Shown here one piece after another: positions 1 through 10,300 of a stretch of 64,000 nt of DNA (positions within the stretch are counted from its first letter, which is position 1; each line of letters begins with the position of its first letter). Both the position numbers and the translations under genes were made by a program. Where the stretch lies: positions 39,436,875 to 39,500,874 of the forward strand of contig CM026561.1 of the NCBI GenBank assembly GCA_015143295.1, in the 5' to 3' direction. The stretch is from Tetracentron sinense (Eukaryota; Streptophyta; Magnoliopsida; Trochodendrales; Trochodendraceae). A model generated the notes under the pieces. It was not told the DNA's origin. It was given only the letters and a program-made list of their open reading frames with translations, and searched no databases.

Positions 1-771
1 TTTTGGGTCAGAAGTGACTATGCTGCTGGAGCTGGAACCGCTTTCTTCCCCTTTTTGATTGTTTGAAATAAGAAAATATGTTTCATATCTTAAAGACTTT
101 CCACTGTCCAAGTTAGGTGACAACTTGTTTTCAAAGATAGCTCTATGACATCGAGCGCCTGAAAATGGTGTACCTTTGGAAGGTCTACTCCATATCATCA
201 GGGGACCTTTTAGTGGACTTCTGCCAATTTTTACTGATTGGTGTGTTTTTCCCTGGCGAGGTGAAGTGTTCAGTCAGTTTGATTTTCAGGCTCCTGCCTA
301 GCCTATATTTGGTTTGTAGTCAAGGCAGAGCCTGAGCGTTTTGCCCCGACTTGGTGAAGGGGTGCCTTAGCCAACAAATAAATATATATGTGATAGATGA
401 ATAAATATATAAATACATTATACCAACAAAGCCGCTAAAAATACTCTTATTTCTATATTTTTCACATTCATCAAAAGAAATGTACCCTACTGCACATTCA
501 CTACATTGATTGTAAATAATGACCAGCAATGTAAATTAGTAGAGATATCAAGTAGTTATGGTGATTGGTGCCTGCCTTGGGGGTTGCCTAAGCAACAGCT
601 ACCCTTAAAGCCTAGCCATTTGCGATGCCCGCCTATGTGCTGTTTTAACAACACCTGTGGTTCATTTATTCAATGGTTTGGACTAAATATAATTATCTAT
701 TTCCAAGTGTTGAGAATTATTCTCCCAAACTAGTCAGAACCCACCAATGTTATCCTTCTTTGTCTATTTAT
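1..771. other. No gene recognised (left edge)
   Basis: I see no conserved protein motif, RNA gene or bounded repeat here. The short open frames are AT-rich and lack codon structure. It may be intergenic DNA or an intron of a gene outside the window. Confidence 0.4.
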
Positions 772-780
772 TCAAGCTTC

Positions 781-1290
781 ATTTTTTTTTTTGATACTAG
801 TAAAGGATATATTAATCACAAAGGTGAGAACACTCATAGATCGCAGGGTTAAACCCTGGATCACAGGAAGAGATAACAAAATATTATTAAAAGTTGAGGA
901 ATGATTACGCCAAACAGCTAATCCCTTTTTCGCTAGAAAATCCGCCTCCACATTTGCCTTCCTATTGATGACTGAAGCTTTTGCCTTGGGGAAACTATGC
1001 CATAGAACCCGAATATCTTCCATAATGGCCCGAGCATCTTCCATAAAAGAAGAATTTGGGTGTCACCCTCAATAATAAATGATGACCAATTGTGGCTACG
1101 AGCCAAAAGAAGAGCCACTTCTAGAAGAGCCACTTCTAACGCTCTTGCTTCTGAAATTCGAGCATGACTTGCTAGAATTGGATAGGAAATAGAATGGAGT
1201 ATTTGACCTTTATGATTTTCGAACAATAACCCCAATTCCTGCTACGGGTGATATAATGTCTGCAGAACCATCAAAGTTAATTTGAAGAGA
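781..1290 (-). mobile_element. 5'-truncated L1 LINE 3' end with RNase H domain
   Basis: Read on the minus strand this encodes the last part of a plant L1 ORF2. The frame starting at 1235 resembles plant-type RNase H, with an ISEARALEVALL helix and FIIEGD, where the acidic residue sits at the usual place. A second frame ends with NVEADFLAKKGLA, typical of the RNase H C-terminus. The two frames are offset, so the copy is frameshifted. A minus-strand poly(A) tail is seen as a T run at 781-792, preceded by an AT-rich tail like those of the other L1 copies here. EN and RT are absent, as expected for incomplete reverse transcription. Target duplications were not found. Confidence 0.6.
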
Positions 1291-1427
1291 TCTTCAGGTG
1301 GTGGCTGCTAGCAATCTAAATTGGAAGGAGAAACAGGAACCTGATTTTGTAGTCTCCTCAGCACCTGATGAAGAAAGATATGCAAGTTGAATGTTGGAGA
1401 TCAAACTAGATGCGGAGCGTGGTGGTA

Positions 1428-1556
1428 TGTTAGGATCCCAATTGTCCCATATCGGTAAAGTATGGGCTTGGCCTTGTGTATATAAGCTCTTGGGCACCCT
1501 TCCTTTGTAAGCCGGTTTTCAAGGGTGAGTTCTACCCATGAGTTCGTATACTCACT
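1428..1556 (+). mobile_element. LTR-type promoter fragment (possible solo LTR)
   Basis: The segment starts TGTTAGGATCC. It carries a CCCATATCGG motif common in plant LTR U3 regions (the copia LTRs near 47.0 and 53.46 kb carry a CCGATGTGGGA relative on the opposite strand) and a TATATAAG box near 1479. The right boundary is uncertain and no internal coding region follows, so it is a fossil fragment at most. Confidence 0.3.
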
Positions 1557-2209
1557 TCAGTGTTAATCCTCTCATAATAAATAAGATCTCAGATATACGA
1601 CTCTTCAGACTCTCTCTCCTTTGACCGCAACCAAACTGAGTAAAGCTTTAGTCCCAAGTTAGCAATGTGGTTATTGGTCGCAGCTCTTGTGCCCTGCGTC
1701 CTTCCGAATGAGAAGGAAGAATTGGCGAATTATGAAATTCCCCAACTTTGATTCCCTCAGCGCTCCAAAAGGAAAGCTTGGCACCACACAACCCTTCTGG
1801 GTGGTCATGGAGATGGCGTAATTTTTAAGCCCATATTGACACCATTTGAAATGCATAACTGCCCAGAATGCAGTTTTAAGTAATACACCTAAACGGACTC
1901 TACTAAGGATTTAACCGTGCAGATTGGGTGAAGCAGCAGCATTTATTTTTATTTTTTGGTTATAATAGCAGCATTGTTCAACTACAACCTTTCTCAGGTA
2001 CCTAGTCTTCTTTTTCTTAGTATCTGTTTTAGTGAGTGGGCATGATGTCAACCGCCACACTCATTCCAAGGATTGGATCCTTGGTCTCCTCTATGTAAGC
2101 TATACAACTAGCAACAAGGCATGTGTAGTCCAGGTCCTCTTCTTCTTCGGTAACCAAGTAATAACTGTTCTGGCAAAACCCTCATGGAAAGGTGGTTAAA
2201 GGCATCCCT

Positions 2210-2427
2210 ACTACACTAACCAGAGTGGCTGTGTATATCCCCTATGTAGATTGTGTATATCCCCTACATAGATTGTTTAGGGTTCCATTCCTGATGGATG
2301 GTGTGTAGGTTGATAAGCCTACCATTTTTAGCTCACTTCTAAGTCTGGGCGCTCGCTCTCTAACCACTAATAACCAACGCTAACTAACTGGTTTCCGGCC
2401 TAACCATATTTGACAACCAAAAAAAAG
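2210..2427 (+). mobile_element. SINE-like element with 9-bp target duplication
   Basis: A GGTTCCATTCC motif matches a pol III B box. The 3' end is an A run (about 2419-2426), and the segment is bounded by GGCATCCCT direct repeats at 2201-2209 and 2428-2436. Non-coding, tRNA-derived and mobilised by LINE machinery if this is right. An internal duplication of a GTGTATATCCCCTA motif (about 2230-2265) is visible. The A box is weak. Confidence 0.55.
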
Positions 2428-2627
2428 GGCATCCCTGGGCAGGTCTTGGATTCAAAACCCCTCAAGGTAAAAGATGAGCAAGCCTATGAATTTACTGTAC
2501 CAGAAAGGAAATGTGTTCTCTTCAGAAACTGCATTGAGAGTTACAAAGTTTTCTTGACTGAGAAAACAGATTGAAGTTTGGAGATCAATTCAAATACAGA
2601 TAGAGACAATAGCTTCTAGGCTTAAGA

Positions 2628-2948
2628 TCATTTGTGACAGATGCGAGCCGTTGGCATTGTGACACAAATAGGAGCATAGATCTTCCTAGCTTCTGGGGTC
2701 CCAGCCTTTGGCTGATCCGCCATCGCAACACCAGCCACGGAGCAAAGCGCTGCTGCTGCAGCCGCGAACATCATGTCTCTCCTCCCACTGCTGCTGCTCT
2801 CTTTCTTGCTGTCATTTTTACAATTCACTTCACCAGCTTTGGCAGCTGCCTTTGCAACTAGTATGCTGCGGCGCCGAGTAGCGGTTGATGGTCGTTCGGA
2901 GACATTAATGCCACCTAGGAATGAGGCTGTCATGGTGATTGAAGCCAT
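2628..2948 (-). CDS. PSBTN: Photosystem II 5 kDa protein, chloroplast precursor (nuclear PsbT)
   Basis: The protein has 106 residues and one exon. It is a small extrinsic photosystem II subunit of the thylakoid lumen; its exact role is not settled. The sequence shows the family layout. An N-terminal Ser/Thr/Arg-rich stroma-targeting part begins [11 protein letters not shown] twin-arginine/hydrophobic lumen signal follows (RRD at 56-58, then an Ala-rich stretch ending AMA at 75-77). The mature peptide is about 29 residues, with conserved VTMPTARIC and Cys95/Cys104, which can form a disulfide. I chose the ATG at 2948 because the upstream in-frame ATG at 3014 would add 22 residues unlike a transit peptide, while MAS.TMTA matches known orthologues. 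Expression is probably light-dependent (see the G-box/I-box region). All key residues are present and the frame is intact, so the gene looks functional. Confidence 0.92.
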   Translation of the reverse strand: MASITMTASFLGGINVSERPSTATRRRSILVAKAAAKAGEVNCKNDSKKESSSSGRRDMMFAAAAAALCSVAGVAMADQPKAGTPEARKIYAPICVTMPTARICHK

Positions 2949-3093
2949 CTCTACTATCTGTGGTTTACGTTCAAACTCTCTGGGTTTCACTCTCACACAC
3001 CCTTTTGGATTCACACAGGAATATTGGAATGAATTGCTAGTATATGGAGTGCAAATAACAGAAAAGAGTGGTCAGTAGAGGGCTACCCATTAT

Positions 3094-3147
3094 CTTATCC
3101 CCAGTAAATTATCTGACCAATGGATAGTGGCCACGTGCAGGCTTATC
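3094..3147 (-). promoter_or_regulatory. G-box flanked by two I-boxes upstream of PSBTN
   Basis: CACGTG is at 3132-3137. On the minus strand GGATAAG is at 3094-3100 and GATAAG at 3142-3147. They lie about 145-200 bp upstream of the PSBTN start. Paired G-box and I-box motifs are a classic light-responsive module of plant photosynthesis genes, bound by bZIP/bHLH and MYB-type factors. The motifs are seen; the function is inferred. Confidence 0.6.
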
Positions 3148-4335
3148 TGGGAGGAACTACTGGTCTTAAAAGGCTGGCACTTCCATGAGATAATACATAT
3201 TTTGATTTAAGAAGTTTTTAAGGAAAAAGAGGTACTCTTATCTATTTTTAATCTTACAAAGAAGATAAAAATATGAATATTCTACTTTAATTGGTACCCT
3301 TGAATTGGCCAACCTGAAAATAGACCAATCGGATGAACCAAACCATCTACGAAATTAGACTATCCTTTTAAATTATAGAGATAAGAAAATCAATTGGGCA
3401 CTTACGCACTCAATTGAGGTGGATTTATGGGTTAATGATCTCTAGGTTGATGATCAAAAGAGGTCTAATACCCTAAATGTGCATCAAATGAACAGTGCTG
3501 GCACTGATGAAGCATGGGGATTTCATACTTTATCAACTTCTTGGATTCCAAGGGTCACTATTAAACTTGGGCTTCAGCTCCAACCACTGCTGCTGCCATG
3601 GAAAATCCTCATGTCCAACTTACATGCCTTTTTTTTTGAGACTCCTAACTATTCTGCATTAATCGAGCTAGGAACATGCCCATTCCTACACAAATCCCAT
3701 TCCACCATTCCAATCTATCTAGGTCATTTCTTTTGTTAAATGCACCTGCTGAGAACCCGGGGATTGAATTGAGCTAGGAACAAGCCCATTTTGTACGGAG
3801 CTTTGTGCCTCAGACTCCAGCCCAGCTATCATCAATGGGGAAATCGAGCTCGAGCTCTATAATTATTCCTTACTATAAAATTGACATCATATCCTTAACT
3901 ATAGGCGTATCGGGTGCTCACTAAGTAATATTTGGAGTGATTTCTCACATTCCTTGTATAGCCCTTCTCCCTGTTGCTAGTAACCTGCTACTGACCCATA
4001 CGAGTTGCAAGAAGCTCTAAAAACAATTTCTGCAAGATGTCACTGAATATATAACCACAACCCTGCCTTTTATCCCCCGAGCAGTTGGTATTTAGGTTAA
4101 GTTGCTTTTGGAAGATCAGTCTCAGAACATAAGCCATGTAGTAGCAAACACTCAGAAATAACAACCCATCTTGATACTAAGAAATGATTATCTACGATTG
4201 AAAGATTGCCTAATTTAATTACGTGGATAAGGTTTAATAAGCATAGTAATGCCTTATCCCAAAGAATAAGAAAAATTGCACATAAGCTAAGAATATAGTT
4301 ATGTACAATCATACATCTGAACATACATATACATA
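3148..4335. other. Intergenic region between PSBTN and the Dus gene
   Basis: This holds the distal PSBTN promoter on the left and the 3' UTR/terminator of the dihydrouridine synthase gene on the right (just below 4336). I see no other coding sequence or bounded mobile element. Confidence 0.45.
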
Positions 4336-7300
4336 CTAAGCTGATACTACCTCTCTTTCTCTTGATTTATATGGAGGAGGCAGCAAGCCATGCATATTAG
4401 CAAAAGCATCTTCACGGCCAGATGGGCCCTTGGCAGGGGTTGAATCCAAGACGGAGTCTGGAATGGCTTCTAGGGTTTCCTCAAGAAAGGACTCGATGGT
4501 CTACAAAGTTCAAAAGCCACAAACAGTTTTAAGCCGTGTTTAAGCCCATAAATGAGAACAATTAATCGAAGAAGAGAACAGAAGAAGACCAAGAACCCAT
4601 GTATTATAAATACTAGACAATTAATTCCCATACGGTGCAATGGCGCAGTGCAGCATCTGCCTTGCGCTTCCACAGACCATTTCCAGGTTCCGAATGGAAA
4701 ATATTTAGTAAAGGCTGCATCGTAACAGAACAGTATTGTAATACCACCAGCACATATTGTGAGTAATTAATTGAACTGCTTCAAATTTTACAGAACATTA
4801 ACCCAATTCTTTAAATGTGAGCCCATGTGAATCCAGAATCGTGAAAAAAAAAAAAGGAATAGACACCAGAATGAACTGCTCTTTAGCAGCAAGAATAAAA
4901 TGATGAAAATTAAGAAAATGGTAAAAAAAGAAAAATTCAGGAAAAAGGCATTGCTCGCTGATTTTTGCAAATGACCAAAGCACCTTAATATTGAATAAAA
5001 AATAGTTAGATGTCCCACTGAAAGATTAAAGATGGGAAAACATTACAACAGATGTAAAAGAAAAATCACATGAAATGATGACAAAATCAATGGAGCTAAT
5101 GGAAAAACAATGGTAGTTCAAATACCACACAGTGCCAGTTCAGTTAGTTTCATGCATAGTTACCAGTGCGAGAAGCAAAAACGAGAAGTAAAGCAAAAGC
5201 GGGAAGCGAGACTCAAAAAGACCTTAGGAAAGAGGAAGCGAGAAATGAGATATCGGCTCCTCATTCTCATTATGTTATTATGGATAGCTCTACCTTTGAT
5301 TTTATCTTACATGAAATTTTTCTGAAAAAGTAGGTACCTTAGATTCCAAACCGATGATAGTTGCTTAGAGTCTACACCCTAGGCTAAGACTATGGTCTAC
5401 TCCATCAGTTTACACATACAGCTAACTTTAACTACTAAATGAGACGTGATGGAAGCAAGCTTCCTAGGAAGCGAGTCTGCCCGAGGAAGCAAGCTTCCTA
5501 GGAAACGAGCTTCCCATCCTATAAATAGCTTCCTTGCAACTATGGTTTCATGTGTTCCAGTTCGTTTATTCCTCACAAAAGTAGGCCCGATAGAAGGTCT
5601 GCCTCAACAAAGACAAAGATCTAAGAGGAAGATTTTCAACTAAATATAGGAATAATTGATGAATGTTCATCTAGGGAAAATCAAAGAGAAGAAGCATGTG
5701 ATATCCTTACTGACCTTAACCATTTGCCGGAGATTTGGTTTATTTGGTCCATACTTTCCCAGAATGGAATCACCATATACCTGAAACTGTTCAAGAACCT
5801 GCACAAAATTGCAAACTGTATAATGGAACCATAGTGAGAAACACTTAACTAGATGTATCTACTAGAGAACTGTATCTGAAACAGAACCTGACGGCGTGAA
5901 ACACCGCTGCTAGCTACACCATATACACTAGTATCAACATGTCCCAAAGTAGACCAAGGGCTGTCAAAGAAGTAATTGGTTTGTTATCGTCTCCAGAGGA
6001 GGGGGTAAAAGATCTTGATAAAAAGGGTAATTAATCCCTTTAGGAGTTAAGAGTTGCATGCACAGCATAATTTAAAACTTAAATCTTACAAATAAAACTA
6101 GCTATTTGAATGATAAAAACATGAAATAACTTCAATGAGTTACGTAATGCTCATACTTATTGTAAGCAGCACGTCCAACCATGACCCCATGAGCTCCTTC
6201 CTTGCGTGCTGCATTGACCTATAAAATGAGATCGGTGCAAATTTTAATATGAGGCCCTCTAAATTTCTATCAAAACAGAGAAAATTAACAAAAAGAGTCA
6301 CTGCGTTCATTCGATATCCACAAACCTAAAGGAAGAACTCCAAAATCATGTCAAATTTTTAACCATAGTTACCAGAACGAGAAGCAAAAGGCTAAAAACT
6401 CGTCGAGAAATGAGACGCTATTGCATCTTCTCAAATTGGTTATATTATTATTTTTTTGACATAAAAGGTCACCTGTGCTTATAAAAAAAATAGCATGATA
6501 AAATGTAGCTTTAAAACACACACACTTTTCACCATCCAAATGAATCTAACAAAATTCTCAAACAAGATCATGTTGATCATTGACATAGACAATCACTTAG
6601 CTGGGACCCAATCAGTTGTGGATCCTAATCCTCTATACATGAGACATGTTGAAATCTAGGCATCCCAGTCCAACTATATTAGTATGAGCAACCATACCTT
6701 AGATTTTGCCTTAAATGAGATATGTGTGTAGAACTAGGCGCCTAAGACTATAGTGGACCTTGTATAAAAACCATCCAATTTGAATCTTCTAATCCCAAGT
6801 TTGAATAAAATAACATATTTTGTCAGAGAGGATAATGGCAATCATGCACGAGCTTTTTCTGTTTTTCCCTGTTTTGGAAGTCGATTCCCATATGATTCCC
6901 ACTCGCTTCCCAGTATTGCTTCACCTACTGGAAGGTGGCTTTTAGTCACTTTTGACTCTCATTGAAAAACGGGGAAGCCGAATCGAACTCACTTCTCAAA
7001 TATGCTTCCCACCCTATACATAGCTTCCCTACAACTATGATTTAAACTAATACATAGAATGATAGAGCAGTTTTATAATATATGTATATATATTCATTGA
7101 AAGTCAAAAGAAAATGTAATACTAGTGGACCCTTTTCTCCTTGATGCTAAGCAGGGAAATAATGAAAATAAAAAATACTTCATATCTAGTACTTAAACAT
7201 AATTACTCTGAATGCATGTGCTAAAACATTTCTATGCATCATCGTTTTGTGACTTAGAATGTTACTTACGTCAAGCTACAGTGATCAACTTCACTGAAAG

Positions 7301-10300
7301 TCAAAAAATGTAATACCAGTATACCCTTGGTCCTTGATGTTAAGCAGAAAAATAATGAAACAGTAGATGAGAGTTAATGTTAAAGGAAGATATTAAAGGG
7401 ATTGCAGGCATGTAGATTGTTTAGCTCAACAATATTTCCCCGGATGAAGCAGTTGAACTTGGAATACTACAAAGATAGGAAATTGGTTGGGATCAAGATG
7501 TGTTTGATCGTAACATCTAGCCAAATGGACCATTATCGGCACAAATAATGTAATACATGTGCACATTTCCGAATTTTGACCTCCATGTCCCTTGTTTTCT
7601 ATTCTAGGATGATGGAGGAGCTGAGTCATAAAAGGAAAAATCCTAGAAAATTAGAAGTTTTCTATAGTGGGCAATACTTGGACCCAATAACTTAGGGTCG
7701 TACAACATGAGCTATCCTCTTCATTTTAATTTGGAGCATGTTACTTAGGGCTAAGTCAAGAGTCAAAAGTCAACCCATTAGTTAGAGTCTTTGTTTTAAT
7801 TAGTATTTCTAGTTAAAAATCCTTGATTTATACTATAAATAGTAAATTTTGTAATTACCACAAATAGTTAATTCTTGAAGAGTCATTAGAAGCTTATTTT
7901 AAGTACGAGTCTTTTATTTTTGGTAGATCTCTTTGTTTTTTTAGAAATAGAATATTCTCTAAATTAGTTAAGAGAATAAGAGTCTTTTGATAGGATTTTG
8001 TTTCTAAGTTTGAGTTAGAATAGGATTCTAAAAGATCTTTTGGCTCTCTATATGTAGAGGCAACCATACCACTTTGCAGCTAGATTTGATTGAATGATTG
8101 TTTGAAATTAATTAGGAGTCTCTTAATTTTTGGTCGATAGTTGCCAATTGCTGAAATTAGTTATTGAGTATTGTGATTATGAAATTTCACCACCGATTAT
8201 CAAGAGTTCTTATTTGCCGAAAGTTGAAGGAAAGGAGATTTCGATATTTTTTTATTTATTGGTAATATATATATATATATATTGAAAGATAAAGAAGTGC
8301 AGGGAGGCTAGGATCTATAAGGGAAAGGTTGGCCGGAGGTAGGAAGTAAAGCCGGGTAAATGGATCTCACTGATAACTAACATTTGTTATCTCTAGACCA
8401 CAAACGGGTATCCCTGAGGGTGGGAGGGGAGGGGAGGGGAGGGGAGGGGGGGGACCTGGTGAATTTTGGCAAGGAGGTTTTGGAGGTTGTCTAGTTTTCA
8501 ATCATTAAGGTTGCGTATCAGGCGAGGGCACCAGACTCTGTTATATGGGAGATTCTCAATGCAAGATTCTATTGAAGTGGACCTATCTGATGCTAGAAGC
8601 CAAATCGAATTAAAGTCGTTAAAAGTGGTGGGACCGCACCATTTGTTGGTCTCGAATTTTACTTCGTTGTCTCTTCGCACTCGAAAACCGATATTGTCAG
8701 AGAAGAAATCCAAACCTAACATAACGTCTTTCCATAAACTCGTGCCATGGGAACCATGGACTACAGCGCGCGCGCGTGGGGGGAGTCCCAATTGGAAAGT
8801 GACCCATACTTGGGCATGATTACCTTCCTCCAAAGCAGTGTTTTAAAACCCGAAAACTCGACTCGGAAATTTGCCGAGTAGAGTCAACTCGGACAAAACT
8901 CATCTAAGTAATGACACCTAAAACTCGGACCTATTTAATATTTTTCTAATACTATATATATGGTATAAATTCAAAATGAATGATAAACCATGCCTAAAAT
9001 GAAATATATAATTCAATACATACTAAACACCCCCCTTTTGTTTTGTATTTATACTTAAGAGTGGGTGGGGTGAGTTAAAAAAGAAAAAAACATAATTTGG
9101 TCACTCGGGTAGGCCGGTTTACTCGATTTTTTGTTTTAACAAAAAAGTACAAACTCGGGTGAGTTACTCGGTTTTCAGTGTCAAAATCGAGTTTTACCTT
9201 AAACTTGACTCGAAACCTGGCCGAGTCGAGTCAACTCGGCCAAATTTCGAGTCGACTTACCGAGTTTTAATATATGCTCTAGAGGCTTTCACGTTCGAAG
9301 TCAAATCTCTAAAGCCATTTTTCCAAAAGGGCCTTGTTGAACAGAGAAAGCAAGCGAACGTTCAGGTCACCCCTTTCAATTGGGAGGCAAACGGTTAGGC
9401 AATCAACTAGATGGTATTTGCAATTCACCACTTTCTCATTCCAAAGAAAATTCTTTTGGATGCTTTTCAATTTCTTTCTACCAACATAGGGATAGTGAGA
9501 AGGGAGAGAAAGTCAGTTGGGAGGTAGTTCAATACGCTTTTGAGGAGGGTAAGCCGACCCTATTTGGAAAGATATGATGTCTTCCACCATTCTAGATGTT
9601 TCTGTACTCTGTCAATGATAGGGTCCCAAATTGATTTGGATTTGAAAGGGCACCTAATGGAATTCTTAGGTATTTGGCTGGGAGAGAACCAAGTTTACAA
9701 CTTAGGATAGAAGCCAGTGTCGAAAGATGGAAAACTTTGCCAACCCCAAAGAGTTAGCGAAGTTGATTTTAAGTCCCGATACCGCTTCAAAACATCTAAA
9801 CAAACATCTTAGATGGAGGATTTGATTGCAGTAGGCATCACAGAGAATTAATGTGTCATCCGCAAATTGCAAATGTAATACGAAAAGGGGGGATGCCCCT
9901 CCTAATGGAGAATCTTGTGATGACAGATTTTGCCGTTCTCAAGATCATTCTGCTAAGGGCTTCTGTTATTATGATGACGATGAAGGGCAATAGGGGGTTG
10001 TCTTGTCAAACCTCTAAAGCTTTTGAAAAATCCAACAGGGGATCCATTCACAAGAACCGAGAATGAGACTGAAGCATAGCATGCCTTCATCCATTTTTGC
10101 TATCGGATCCCGAACCTTACTTTATGCATTAAGTAATCTAGGAACTCCCAGTTAACATAGTCAAAAACTTTCTCTAGATCCACTTCACGTAGTACTCCTA
10201 GTGAGTTTGAACGAGTCTTCGCATCTACACATTCATTTGCGATGAGGATGTCGTCTAAGATTTGTCTCTCTTAAAAAGGGTCCTTGCGGAGCGGAGATGA

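Noticed and set aside
2634-3078. Plus-strand ORFs of 75 and 101 residues
   Set aside because: Antisense of PSBTN, whose minus-strand product is a clear family member.
4788-5018. Phe/Leu-rich hydrophobic ORFs
   Set aside because: Poly-A/T intron sequence of the Dus gene read in the minus frame. No family resemblance.
8466-8819. Plus-strand ORF of 117 residues
   Set aside because: It is the antisense shadow of the L1 linker region, which has clear protein similarity on the minus strand.
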